DNA of 64,000 nt from the NCBI GenBank assembly GCA_039030395.1, contig JBCCEF010000007.1, positions 1-64,000 on the forward strand. The letters run 5' to 3'. Positions 1 to 9,378 of this stretch are shown one piece after another. Position numbers and translations under genes: made by a program. Position 1 is the stretch's first letter. Each line of letters opens with the position of its first letter. Below the pieces are notes generated by a model. It had not been told where the DNA came from. It did not search any database and saw nothing but the letters and a program-made list of their open reading frames with translations. Source of the DNA: Acidobacteriota bacterium. GTDB taxonomy: Bacteria > Acidobacteriota > Thermoanaerobaculia > Multivoradales > JBCCEF01.

Positions 1-145
1 GCCCTTCGGGTTGGGGCGGTTTGCCACCGGCCGCTGCGTTGCCGAAGCTCAACGATGGCACCGCATCGCCTGCGCTTCGACGCCTTGCGGACGGAGGCAA
101 AGCGCTCCCAACGCGACCCACGGGACGTTCACCACGGGCTCCTAG
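1..145. other. Window edge, possible 3' end of an upstream gene
   Basis: No gene can be identified here. The TAG at 143-145 is followed by GATCGAGG and then a strong terminator. This resembles the ends of the two secreted-protein genes downstream, which read TAGGATCAAGG and TAGGATCACAAGG. The frame ending at this TAG is open from base 2, so the 3' end of another gene, perhaps of a related cassette, is possible. The short translated stretch has no clear similarity to the two paralogs and lacks their Cys/His cluster, so this stays a guess. Confidence 0.2.
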
Positions 146-149
146 GATC

Positions 150-184
150 GAGGGACCCCTTCTCCGGGGTCCCTCTCTTCGTTT
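150..184 (+). terminator. Rho-independent terminator
   Basis: A perfect 10-bp stem (150-159 pairing with 166-175) with a 6-base loop is followed by a pyrimidine tract and TTTT at 182-185. The stem contains GGACCCC/GGGGTCC, the same core found in the terminators after the two following genes. It presumably ends a plus-strand transcript that enters from outside the window. Confidence 0.75.
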
Positions 185-267
185 TGGCCAGCTCCCATCG
201 ACTCCCCTCGCCTCACCTACGCATCGAATCTCTTAACACAAATAATCTTATATTTAAAAATAAAGTA

Positions 268-296
268 TTGACATTATTATTTTTTATATATACACT
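268..296 (+). promoter_or_regulatory. Sigma70-type promoter of first secreted paralog
   Basis: A perfect -35 box TTGACA (268-273) lies 17 bp from TACACT (291-296), inside a strikingly AT-rich stretch (about 235-300) in an otherwise GC-rich window. The predicted start of transcription is near 303, leaving a leader of about 190 nt before the ATG at 494. The second paralog has the same arrangement. Confidence 0.7.
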
Positions 297-312
297 AGCG
301 TTGGTACTTCTA

Positions 313-338
313 ACAGCCGGCTGTCGAAGAAGCCACCG
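313..338 (+). promoter_or_regulatory. Conserved palindromic leader motif, copy 1
   Basis: A perfect 12-bp palindrome ACAGCCGGCTGT (313-324) is followed by CGAAGAAGCCACCG. A 26-bp motif differing at only two positions lies at 1628-1653 before the second paralog. In both places the palindrome begins 17 bases after the end of the -10 box, so it falls at about +10 of the transcript. It could be an operator or an RNA structure; the sequence cannot tell which. Confidence 0.55.
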
Positions 339-493
339 CACGTTCTAGGCCAGCAAGCCTGAGAACAGCGCCGGTCGCAACCTGCACGCTGCAGGCCGCG
401 GCCCTCTGGAGATTTTGCGCCTGGGTTTCGACGATCCGCCGTTGTCGCATCCGATCTTCAAATTCCGTGGCGCGCAACGCTAAGGAGTTTTGC

Positions 494-1378
494 ATGACTC
501 GTTCGCACCGGCTAACCACCGCCCTTTTCATCTCCCTCGCCCTTCTCGCCGTACCGGCTTTTGCCGCCAGCCCGGTAATTGAAGCTGGACCGGACCTGTG
601 GCGCACGACCGACGACGGTTCCACCCGCGCGGACTTCGCCCTGGAGCCGATTCCGGCCGACTTCTTCTGTTCCGGCTCGGAGCCCTTCAACGGCGTGATC
701 GGCTTCAAGGGCCATCCCCTCGCCACCGAACCGGCCGGCATCCTCGGCAACACGGACACCATCGTCTACCGCATGGATGACGCGGTCTTCGACGGCGAAG
801 GCCGCGCCCACACCCGCGTCCAGGTGATCGCCATGGAGTTCGACTCCATCGCCCCGCTCAAGAACGACTGTGGCACCTTCGACGTGCGCACGGTGCTTGA
901 AGGCGAGCAGCCGGTCACCGACATGGAGATCCGCCGCCTGCGCAAGGCCGGCGGAGTCTTCCTGGCCGAAATCGCCGTGCGAGTGCGGCTGATCTTCACC
1001 CCGCGGGACGGCAAAGGACAGCTCGAGCTGTTGCGCGACCTGCGCTTCGCCCCGGCGCCCAACGCCCAGTGGACCGAAGAAGCCGGCAAGGACGCGGTGG
1101 CTCCGCGGAACTTCTTCCGGGTGGACACGGACGCCGACGGCGTGGCCGACACCTGGGTTCCGGGGATGAGCAACTTCGCCGCCGGTTGGGAATCCGGAAT
1201 GAACGGCGTCCCGGCCGTGGCTCCCCCGGATTGCCACTGCGACTACTTCGAGTGCGGACACCGGCACTGCCTGCAGACCGCGGATCCGGTCGACGAGCCG
1301 GTGGGTCCGGTGAATCCGACCGATCCCCGCAGCCCCGTAGAGGACGGACCCGGCGTCCCCATCGAGCCGATTCAGTAG
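494..1378 (+). CDS. Secreted Cys-rich protein, tandem paralog 1
   Basis: Function unknown. The start at 494 is chosen because AAGGAG lies 7 bases upstream and the first ~25 residues form a signal peptide (MTRSHR, hydrophobic core, then AFAA). The mature protein (294 aa precursor) has no membrane segment. Near residues 211-219 it has DTDADGVAD, which fits a DxDxDGxxD calcium-binding loop. At about residues 247-259 follows CHCDYFECGHRHC, a compact Cys/His cluster that could bind metal or form disulphides. The tail is Pro/Asp-rich and low-complexity. The next gene (1803-2636) is a clear paralog, about 60% identical by eye, and keeps the loop, the cluster and the Cys in FFC and DCGTF. It is transcribed alone, with its own promoter and terminator. 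Confidence 0.85.
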   Translation: MTRSHRLTTALFISLALLAVPAFAASPVIEAGPDLWRTTDDGSTRADFALEPIPADFFCSGSEPFNGVIGFKGHPLATEPAGILGNTDTIVYRMDDAVFDGEGRAHTRVQVIAMEFDSIAPLKNDCGTFDVRTVLEGEQPVTDMEIRRLRKAGGVFLAEIAVRVRLIFTPRDGKGQLELLRDLRFAPAPNAQWTEEAGKDAVAPRNFFRVDTDADGVADTWVPGMSNFAAGWESGMNGVPAVAPPDCHCDYFECGHRHCLQTADPVDEPVGPVNPTDPRSPVEDGPGVPIEPIQ

Positions 1379-1457
1379 GATCAAGGCCTAGGCACCAGAA
1401 GGGGCCTCTCCTCCTTCTTGAGAGGCCTCTCCTACCCAAGCCATCGATCGGAGAAGG

Positions 1458-1484
1458 GACCCCGATTTCGGGGTCTCTTTTCTA
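1458..1484 (+). terminator. Rho-independent terminator after paralog 1
   Basis: A 7-bp stem GACCCCG/CGGGGTC (1458-1464 with 1469-1475), loop ATTT, is followed by CTTTTCT. It lies about 80 bases after the stop codon of the first secreted paralog and shares its core with the terminators at 150 and 2725. Confidence 0.8.
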
Positions 1485-1582
1485 TTTGAGGCCACGGAAC
1501 CGACACACGATCGCAGCCTCGACGAGCTTCGATACGCACCGAATTCCATGACACAAATAAACATATATTTAGAATTGAAAAC

Positions 1583-1611
1583 TTGAATCTATTTAGATTT
1601 ACAGATATAGT
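1583..1611 (+). promoter_or_regulatory. Sigma70-type promoter of second secreted paralog
   Basis: TTGAAT (1583-1588), a 17-bp spacer and TATAGT (1606-1611) lie in an AT-rich block (about 1550-1620). The predicted start is near 1618, giving a leader of about 185 nt, close to that of the first paralog. Confidence 0.65.
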
Positions 1612-1627
1612 TACCTAGTTTATTCCA

Positions 1628-1653
1628 ACAGCCGGCTGTCGAGGTAGCCACCG
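1628..1653 (+). promoter_or_regulatory. Conserved palindromic leader motif, copy 2
   Basis: The same 12-bp palindrome as at 313-324 (here 1628-1639) is followed by CGAGGTAGCCACCG. It matches the upstream copy at 24 of 26 positions and again starts 17 bases after the -10 box. Confidence 0.55.
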
Positions 1654-1802
1654 ATCGCTCGTCGGTCCAACGACCGCACGGCGGTCTGGATTGAGGTTCG
1701 CTCGTAGAACCGCAACCCGAACGTTGACCCTGCGTCGATTTTTTGGCGATAGGTCGCTCTGACGAATCGCCGATCAGGACGCGCTCAGCTAAGGAGTCTC
1801 GA

Positions 1803-2636
1803 ATGAGAACCCCGCATCGGTTGACCCTTCTTTTCGCCATCATCGCCCTGGTCCTCGCCACCCCGGCCTTTGCCGGAGTCGTCATCGAAGCCGGACCGGA
1901 CCTGTGGCAGACCAGAGCCGACGGCGATACCCGCGTCGACTTTGTGCTCGACCCCATCCCCGCCAACTTCTTCTGTCCAGGCTCGGAACCTTATGTTGAC
2001 GTGATCGCCTTCAAAGGCGTGCCGCTCACCACACGCCCGGCCGGCGTCCTCGGTACCACCGACACCCTGGTCCAGCGCCTCGACGACGCGGTCTTCGACG
2101 CCGACGGCCGCGCGTTCACCCGCGTCCAGGTGCAGGCCATGGAGTTCGAGGGCATGGCGCCCGTCAAGACCAACTGCGGCACCTTCGCCGTGCGCACCGT
2201 GCTCGATGGCGAGCAGCCGATCACCGACATGGAAATCCGCCGCCTGCGCAAGACCGGCGGCGTCTTCATCGCGCCCATTTCGGTCAACGTAAGGATGATC
2301 TTCACCCCGCTCGACGCCCGCAACAAGGGCCAGGTCGAGATCGCCCGCGAGATGCGCTTCGCCCCCATGCCGAACGCCGTCTGGGCGACCAAGCCCGGCC
2401 CCAGCGGTGTGGCCACGCCGGGCAACTTCCTGGTCGACACCAACGCCGACGGCGAGGCCGACACCTGGTACTCCGGCACCCCGGGCTTTGTAGTCGGCTG
2501 GGCCCTCGACGGCAACAACAATGCGTATGGACCCTCCAACTGCCACTGCGAGTACAACACCTGCGGCCATCAGCACTGCACGGCCCCGCCGAACTGCCCG
2601 CCGTTTGAACTCTGCGAGTTCGAGCCCCAGCTCTAG
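1803..2636 (+). CDS. Secreted Cys-rich protein, tandem paralog 2
   Basis: Function unknown. The ATG at 1803 has AAGGAG just upstream and opens a signal peptide (MRTPHRLTL, hydrophobic core, AFAG). The 277-aa product aligns with the previous gene along its whole length. Shared segments include VIEAGPDLW near the mature N terminus, MEIRRLRK in the middle, and a calcium-loop-like DTNADGEAD. A CHCEYNTCGHQHC cluster lies near the C terminus, followed by two further Cys residues absent from paralog 1. No catalytic motif is recognisable. The Cys content and signal peptide suggest an extracytoplasmic, disulphide- or metal-stabilised protein. Duplication in tandem, with each copy keeping its own promoter, leader motif and terminator, suggests separate expression. 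Confidence 0.85.
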   Translation: MRTPHRLTLLFAIIALVLATPAFAGVVIEAGPDLWQTRADGDTRVDFVLDPIPANFFCPGSEPYVDVIAFKGVPLTTRPAGVLGTTDTLVQRLDDAVFDADGRAFTRVQVQAMEFEGMAPVKTNCGTFAVRTVLDGEQPITDMEIRRLRKTGGVFIAPISVNVRMIFTPLDARNKGQVEIAREMRFAPMPNAVWATKPGPSGVATPGNFLVDTNADGEADTWYSGTPGFVVGWALDGNNNAYGPSNCHCEYNTCGHQHCTAPPNCPPFELCEFEPQL

Positions 2637-2724
2637 GATCACAAGGATCCGGCGTGGGAACCTGGTTCCTTCAGGAGTGCTTTCCCAGTTTCTGAGTTGA
2701 CAGATTCTTCGTACCAAGAACCGG

Positions 2725-2748
2725 GGACCCCGAAAGGGGTCCTTTTCT
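2725..2748 (+). terminator. Rho-independent terminator after paralog 2
   Basis: A 7-bp stem GGACCCC (2725-2731) and GGGGTCC (2736-2742) with a GAAA tetraloop is followed by TTTTCTTG. It ends the plus-strand cassette just before the convergent proS gene. The minus strand has no T-tract after the stem, so it should act mainly in the plus direction. Confidence 0.85.
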
Positions 2749-2758
2749 TGTAAATCCC

Positions 2759-4471
2759 CTACCCCGCCGCCAGCAGCTCCATCACCCGCCCCACCGCGTC
2801 CGTCCGGGCCACTGTGTGCTTTTCGCCGTCGCGACGCAGGGACAGTTCCAGATTGCCTTCCTTCAAGGAGCGCGAACCGATCACCAGCCGAACGGGGATG
2901 CCGACTAGATCGGCGTCGTTGAACTTGACGCCGGGGCGCTCGTCGCGATCATCGTAGAGCACTTCGACGCCGCGCTCCTGTAGCTCCGCGTAGAGTGAAT
3001 CGGCGGCTTCGCGCACCGCTTCGTCGCGACCGGCGTTCAAGGGCGAGAGCAGCACCTCGAAGGGAGCCAAGGGCAGCGGCCAGATGATGCCGTCGTCGTC
3101 GTGATTCTGCTCGATGGCGGCGGCGATGGTGCGGCCGATACCGAGGCCGTAGCAGCCCATCACCATCGGCCGGTCCTGGCCGGAATCGTCGCTGTAGACG
3201 CAGCTCATGTCTTCGGAGTACTTGGTGCCGAGCTTGAAGATGTGCCCCGTCTCAATGCCGCGGTAGAGTTCGAGAACGCCTTCGCAACGCGGGCAAGCGT
3301 CGCCGTCTCCTACCAGCAACAGATCGATCACTTCCGCGGGCTCGGCGTCGCGCTCCCAGCGGGCGCCGACGTAGTGCGCCTCGTCGCGGTTGGCGCCGCA
3401 CACGAAGCCTTCGAGGTCGCGCGCCGACGGATCGACCAGCAGCGGAATCTCCTTCGGCAGGCCGACGGGACCGGCGAAACCCACCGGCGCGCCGGTGGCC
3501 TGGCGTACCTTGTCCTCACCGGCCAGGGCCAGGAATTCGGCGTCCAGGAAGTTGCCGAGCTTGATCTGGTTGACCTCCCGGTCGCCGCGGATCGCCACCG
3601 CATGGAGCCCCTTGTCGGACTCATAGAGCAGCGTCTTCACCACCCGCATCGGCGACACTTCGAGGAAGGTCGCCACCTCATCGACGGTCTTCTGGCCCGG
3701 CGTATCGACCGCCTCCAGATCGCGCTCGCCATCCCCTTCGGGAGCCGCCAGGGGACGGGTTTCGGCCTTTTCGACGTTGGCGCCGTAACCGCAGTTCGGG
3801 CAGCGCACCACTTCGCTCTCGCCGGTATCCGCTACTACCATGAACTCGTGGGAGTCGGTACCACCGATGGCGCCGGTGTCGGCCTCGACCACCGTGTAGT
3901 CAAGCTTGCAGGCCTCAAAGATCCGGCCGTAGGCGGCCCGCAGTTCCTCGTAGGTTTCGCCCAGGCTGTCGTAGTCCGGGTGGAAGGAGTAGGCGTCCTT
4001 CATCAAGAACTCACGACCGCGCATCAGGCCGAAGCGCGGCCGGATCTCGTCGCGGAATTTGGTCTGGATCTGGTACAGGGTGATCGGCAACTGGCGGTAG
4101 CTGCGCACGTCCCGGCGCACCGTATCGGTGATCACCTCTTCGTGGGTCGGACCGAAGCAGAAGTCCCGGCCGTGGCGATCCTCGATGCGCAGCAGCTCCT
4201 TGCCGTAACGCTGCCAGCGCTTGGACTCGTGCCACAGCTCCGCCGGCTGCACCGCCGGCATCGAAAGCTCCACACAGCCGGCACCGTCGAGTTCCCGGCG
4301 CACGATATCCATCAGCTTGCGGAAACTGCGCCAGCCGAAAGGCAGGGTGGTGTAGATGCCCGCCGCCAGCTTCTTGATCATGCCGGCACGGAGCATCAGC
4401 CGATGGCTGACGACCTCCGCATCGGCGGGGACTTCCCGGGTGGTGTACAGATAGTAGCGGCTCCAGCGCAT
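2759..4471 (-). CDS. proS: Prolyl-tRNA synthetase, bacterial type
   Basis: Charges tRNA-Pro with proline in the cytoplasm. The length of 570 aa matches the bacterial (E. coli-like) class, which carries an inserted YbaK-like editing domain, here roughly residues 230-410, that hydrolyses Ala-tRNA-Pro. Class II motifs are visible: motif 2 around RFGLMRGREFLMKDAYSFH and motif 3 around MGCYGLGIGRTIAAAIEQ. A C-terminal anticodon-binding domain ends the protein. It starts with MRWSRYYLYT, as is common in the family. The gene lies 36 bases downstream of the zinc-ribbon/TPR gene on the same strand and is probably co-transcribed with it. Confidence 0.97.
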   Translation of the reverse strand: MRWSRYYLYTTREVPADAEVVSHRLMLRAGMIKKLAAGIYTTLPFGWRSFRKLMDIVRRELDGAGCVELSMPAVQPAELWHESKRWQRYGKELLRIEDRHGRDFCFGPTHEEVITDTVRRDVRSYRQLPITLYQIQTKFRDEIRPRFGLMRGREFLMKDAYSFHPDYDSLGETYEELRAAYGRIFEACKLDYTVVEADTGAIGGTDSHEFMVVADTGESEVVRCPNCGYGANVEKAETRPLAAPEGDGERDLEAVDTPGQKTVDEVATFLEVSPMRVVKTLLYESDKGLHAVAIRGDREVNQIKLGNFLDAEFLALAGEDKVRQATGAPVGFAGPVGLPKEIPLLVDPSARDLEGFVCGANRDEAHYVGARWERDAEPAEVIDLLLVGDGDACPRCEGVLELYRGIETGHIFKLGTKYSEDMSCVYSDDSGQDRPMVMGCYGLGIGRTIAAAIEQNHDDDGIIWPLPLAPFEVLLSPLNAGRDEAVREAADSLYAELQERGVEVLYDDRDERPGVKFNDADLVGIPVRLVIGSRSLKEGNLELSLRRDGEKHTVARTDAVGRVMELLAAG

Positions 4472-4507
4472 GATCTCGTGTCTCCTGACCCATTCCGCGG
4501 TGATCGA

Positions 4508-6384
4508 CTACCGGCCCTGGCGGCGCACCCGCTCGAAGAGCCGCGCCGAATCCCGCATGCACTCCATCATTTTCTGCTCCAGCCCCTCGCCGCGATCGTC
4601 GAGGCGCCGCGCCTTGGCGAGCACATCCCGGGCTTCTTGTTCCGAGCCTTCCGCCAGCAAGGCCATTCCCAGGTGCCGATAGGTGGTGGCCGAAGGGCCG
4701 AGGTCGCTCGACCGCGCCAGATAGTCGATGGCGCGATCGTATTCCCGGCGTTTGTAGTGCACCCAACCGAGGGCCGCCAGCGGGAACTGCTTGAGCTCGT
4801 CCGGCGCCAGTTCCAACGATTGGCGGGCGAAATCGAGCGCCTCGTCGAGATCCTCTTCCATTTCCGCCAGGTTGTAGGCCATTTCGTAGTAGGCGATGGT
4901 CTTGCTGAAGTTGCTGTGGCCTTCGTCGAGCAACTGGCGACCCAGGCGGTTGCCCTCACGCAGGCGCCCCTGGCCGCGCAGAGCACCGATCAGGGCGGCG
5001 CAGGCGGTGGCCTTGAGCATCTCGCCGCCGGGCTCACCGGTGTCGAGGGCCAGCACTTTGCGGGTCACCCACTCCGTTTCCCGCTGCTGGTTGAGCTCGA
5101 GGCACAGCAAACCATAGGAGATCAGCAGCGTCGGGTGATCCGGATCGAGGGCCAGCGCCCGGCGGAAACACTCCAAGGCCTGCTTGGGCTGGTCCGCATC
5201 CATCTGCTCTTCGGCCCGCTCCAGCCACTCGCCGGCCTCGCCCTCCACCCCCGGCAGCGGCGCGCCTGCGGGGCCCGAGAGGTAGCGCACCAGATCCTGG
5301 TAACGCAGCCGGTTGGGATTCAAGCGCTGGGCCTCGCGAAAGGCCGCCAGGGCCTTGCGGTTCCAGTGGCGGTCGAGGTAGGCGAGGCCGAGCAGATGGT
5401 GGGCCTCATCGAGCGCCGGGTCCAGCCGCACGGCCTCCTGGAGTTGGCGAATGGCCGGCGTCAACTTGCCCATTTCATACAGGCAGCGGCCGTAGAGGAA
5501 GAGGGCCTGCGGCACCGGCTCCAAGGCGACGGCCCGCTCCAGGTACACCACCGCCCGGGCGAGATTGCCCTGGGCGGCGACCACCGCCCCCAGGCTGAAA
5601 TTGGGCAGAAAGGCATCGGCGTAAAGCGCCACGGCCCGCCGTAGAAGTTCTTCGGCACGCTCGTTGGATCCCGCCTCATGCAGCAGCACGCCGCTGTAGA
5701 CCAGGCCCTCGTAGTGATCCGGTACCGCTTCGAGCACCCGGCCGAAATACATCAATGCGCGGGCAGAGTCCCCCTCGTTGAAACAGGTTTCGCCGAGGTA
5801 GAAGGACAGCTCGTAGTTGTTCCGGTCGAGGCGATGGGCGGCTTCCAGCAGCTCCGTTCCGCGCTCTACATCGGAGGCGGCGAGGGCCGCCTCGGCATCG
5901 TCCAGAAAGGCCAGGAACTCCGACCGCCGTTCGCCTTCGAAGAGGGCGGCGACGCGATCCCGCACCGCCGTGAAGCGCTCCTTTTTCTCCAGCGCCAGAA
6001 GCTGGAAGTCCATCTGCGCCTGCCACAGCTCGGTCCACTCGTCCGGCGCCAGAAGGCCCTTGCGTTCGAGGATCTCGCGCAGCGCCGTCAGGCCCGTCTG
6101 CTGCATCAGCAGGCCGCGCTCCTGCTTTTGGATGACGCCGAAGAGCTGGCGGACGGAATCCGCCGTCCGCTTGACCGCCTCTTCGAGGATGGAGATGCGT
6201 TCCAGGAGGTGTTCATCGAAGGAGAAGCTCTCGTCCGGATCTTCCTCGAAGAAGCCCTCTTCGTCCTGATGGGACGCGCCGGAAAGCACCAGCAGCTTCT
6301 GGTGACACCGGTCACAGAACTCCCGGTCGTCGGCGTTGGGAGCGCCGCACGACTGGCAGATCACGGTGCCCCGCAGCTCGCCGG

Positions 6385-6388
<4 letters not shown>
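4508..6388 (-). CDS. Zinc-ribbon and TPR repeat protein
   Basis: A 626-aa cytoplasmic protein of unknown specific role. The N terminus holds a zinc ribbon with Cys at residues 11, 14, 25 and 28 (CQSC...CDRC). An acidic linker follows, then a helical stretch, then many tetratricopeptide repeats covering most of the remaining sequence, with typical patterns such as [19 protein letters not shown]. There is no signal peptide or membrane segment. TPR arrays are protein-binding scaffolds; the zinc ribbon may bind protein or nucleic acid. The ATG overlaps the stop of the dehydrogenase gene upstream (ATGA), which points to translational coupling. Its partners are not evident from the context. Confidence 0.85.
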
Positions 6389-7248
<860 letters not shown>

Positions 7249-7368
7249 GCGACTCTCCTCTACTCCTGATTCTCGACCACCGGAAACGACCGCGCCAAGC
7301 TGGTTACCAAAGGATAAGGGGCGGGCCAAACTGCGGTGGTGTCAGCCTACGGGATGCCCTCCTAGGGG

Positions 7369-9186
7369 TCAAGGAGGCGGAGGAGCTGCCTTACTGAGGG
7401 ACGTAGCCCGCGCTTCGAAGCGCCGATCTTGGCGCAGCGCAGCTAGGCGGGGGTCGACCCGCAGGAAGACCAACCAGGGGTCGCGCTGGACGATGGCCTC
7501 GTCGAGGTACCCGAAGGCCTCGTCGGGCTGGCCGAGGAGGGCGGTGAGCATGGCCTTGCGCAGGGGATCCCCCTGCACCTGAGAGAGGAGCCGGCGCCGG
7601 TGTTCGGCGAGGGCCGCCACGGGATCCGCCGGGTCGTCCTCCCGCGGTCGGCCGCGGAGGGCCGCTTCGAGGCCTTTCTCGGGTTCTCTCAATTGCTCAT
7701 AGGCGATCTCCAGGCAGGCCCTGGCCCAGCCGTAATGGGGATCGATTTCCAGGGTCCGGGTGCACTCTTCCACCGCCTCTTCCGGGCGGTTCGCGAAGAG
7801 GAAATACCAACCGAGGTCGGACATCACCGACAGGGACAACGGATCGAGTTCCAGCGATCGGCGGACGGCGGTGATGGCGTCGTCGTGGCGGCCAAGGGCA
7901 GCGAGTGCTCCGGCACGCCAGTGGTGGGCCATGGCATAGTTGGGCGCGATCTCGACGGCGCGGTCGAAATCCTCCAGGGCCGCTCGCGGTGCGAAGTCGC
8001 CATAGAGGCGCGCGAAGCCGAGGGCGTTGTGCGCCAGGGCGAGTCGCGGATCGAGAGCCAGCGCCCGCTCGACGGCGGCGCGCGCCGCCGGAAAGGCCTC
8101 CTGCGGAGTGACCTCGCCGGTGAACACCAGCAGGTTCCAGGCATCGGCCTCGCCGGCCCAGGCCGGGGCGAAGGCCGGATCGAGACCTTGCGCCTGGCGA
8201 AATGCGGTGATCGCCCGGCGGTAGCCCTCCGTCGAGAATCGATTCCACTCCCAGCGGCCGCGCAGATAGGCCTCGTAGGCCTCCGGACTCGCCGTGGCGG
8301 CGCGCACCTGGGAGGCGCCATCCGGCAGCAGTTCGAGGGCGAGGGCGCGCGCCACCTGCTGCGCCACCTCCGCCTGCACCGCCAGTAGATCGTCGCGGTC
8401 GCGATCGTAGGTCGCGGCCCACAGATGGGTCTGCCCCGCCGCTTCGATGAGCTGAACGGTGACCCGCAAGCGATTCCCTTGAGAGCGGACGCTGCTCTCC
8501 ACCACGTAGTCGACGCCCAACTCTCGGGCGATACGGTCGACCGGCAGGTCGCTGTCCTTGTAGGTCATCGACGAGATGCGCGCGATCACCCCCAGCCGGT
8601 CCGGATCGAGCCGTCCGAGATGGGTGATCAGTTCCTCCGTCAAGCTGTCCGCCAGGTACTCGTCCCCCCCGGGGCTCAGGTTGAGGACCGGCATCACCGC
8701 CAGCAGCCTCCGCTCCCCGTCGGAGCCCGTGGGAGCGACAGTTCCCATCCGGTCCCGCAGGACAAACAACGCACCGAGACCCACCAGCATCGCCAGGACC
8801 GTCAGCGCCAGGGCGCTCAGCCGGGGAATCCGGCGCGCCTTCTCCGGCTGGGCGACCGTGACGGGCAGCACCGGCGCGATGAAGCGATAGCCCCGCCGCG
8901 GCACCGTTTCCACGAAGCGCGGGCTGTCGGCGAAATCGCCCAGGGCGTCGCGCAGCTTCTTGACCGCCGCGTTGAGATTGTTGTCGAAGTCGACGTGAAT
9001 GTCGTCGCCCCAGAGGTGGCCGAACAGCTCCTCCCGAGACACCACCTCGCCGGGCCGTTCGAGCAGAGCGATCAGCAAGCGCAGGGGCTTGTCGTGAAGC
9101 CGGAAGCGCATGCCGCCCCTACGCAGCTCACCGCTTCGAAAGTTGAGCTCGAAGATCCCGAATCGGACCTGTTCGTTCGCCTCCAC
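7369..9186 (-). CDS. Winged-helix/TPR membrane-linked transcriptional regulator
   Basis: A 605-aa regulator of the CadC-like architecture that is abundant in Acidobacteriota. Residues ~10-105 form an OmpR/PhoB-type winged helix (FGIFELNFRSGELRRGG, ending RRGYRFIAPV). A single hydrophobic segment follows at ~125-148. The periplasmic part starts with a TolB-N/FlgO-like alpha/beta domain (LAVMPVLNLSPGGDEYLADSL) and ends with several TPRs. The start is GTG at 9186 with GGAGGGG directly upstream. It is divergent from the prolyl oligopeptidase gene, so it might regulate it, but nothing in the sequence proves this. The signal it senses is unknown. Confidence 0.88.
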   Translation of the reverse strand: MEANEQVRFGIFELNFRSGELRRGGMRFRLHDKPLRLLIALLERPGEVVSREELFGHLWGDDIHVDFDNNLNAAVKKLRDALGDFADSPRFVETVPRRGYRFIAPVLPVTVAQPEKARRIPRLSALALTVLAMLVGLGALFVLRDRMGTVAPTGSDGERRLLAVMPVLNLSPGGDEYLADSLTEELITHLGRLDPDRLGVIARISSMTYKDSDLPVDRIARELGVDYVVESSVRSQGNRLRVTVQLIEAAGQTHLWAATYDRDRDDLLAVQAEVAQQVARALALELLPDGASQVRAATASPEAYEAYLRGRWEWNRFSTEGYRRAITAFRQAQGLDPAFAPAWAGEADAWNLLVFTGEVTPQEAFPAARAAVERALALDPRLALAHNALGFARLYGDFAPRAALEDFDRAVEIAPNYAMAHHWRAGALAALGRHDDAITAVRRSLELDPLSLSVMSDLGWYFLFANRPEEAVEECTRTLEIDPHYGWARACLEIAYEQLREPEKGLEAALRGRPREDDPADPVAALAEHRRRLLSQVQGDPLRKAMLTALLGQPDEAFGYLDEAIVQRDPWLVFLRVDPRLAALRQDRRFEARATSLSKAAPPPP

Positions 9187-9378
9187 GACCCCTCCAGTGT
9201 AGCAACGCTAGCCTGCCGAACGGCCTTCCGAGGCGGTTAACTTAGCCCACTAAGATCTTTTTTCACAACGACTTAGAGGATAAGCAACGTTTCAGCGAGA
9301 AAAGAGCTCCGGTCCCTTGCGAAAACATCTCCGAAAGCCCATCGTCAGAGCCTCGATTCACTGACGAAGGAGATCGCC

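Noticed and set aside
3101-5644. Open frame of 847 codons on the plus strand opposite proS and the TPR gene
   Set aside because: It lies entirely antisense to two clear genes and has no recognisable domain. Such long antisense frames are common in GC-rich DNA with strong third-position bias.
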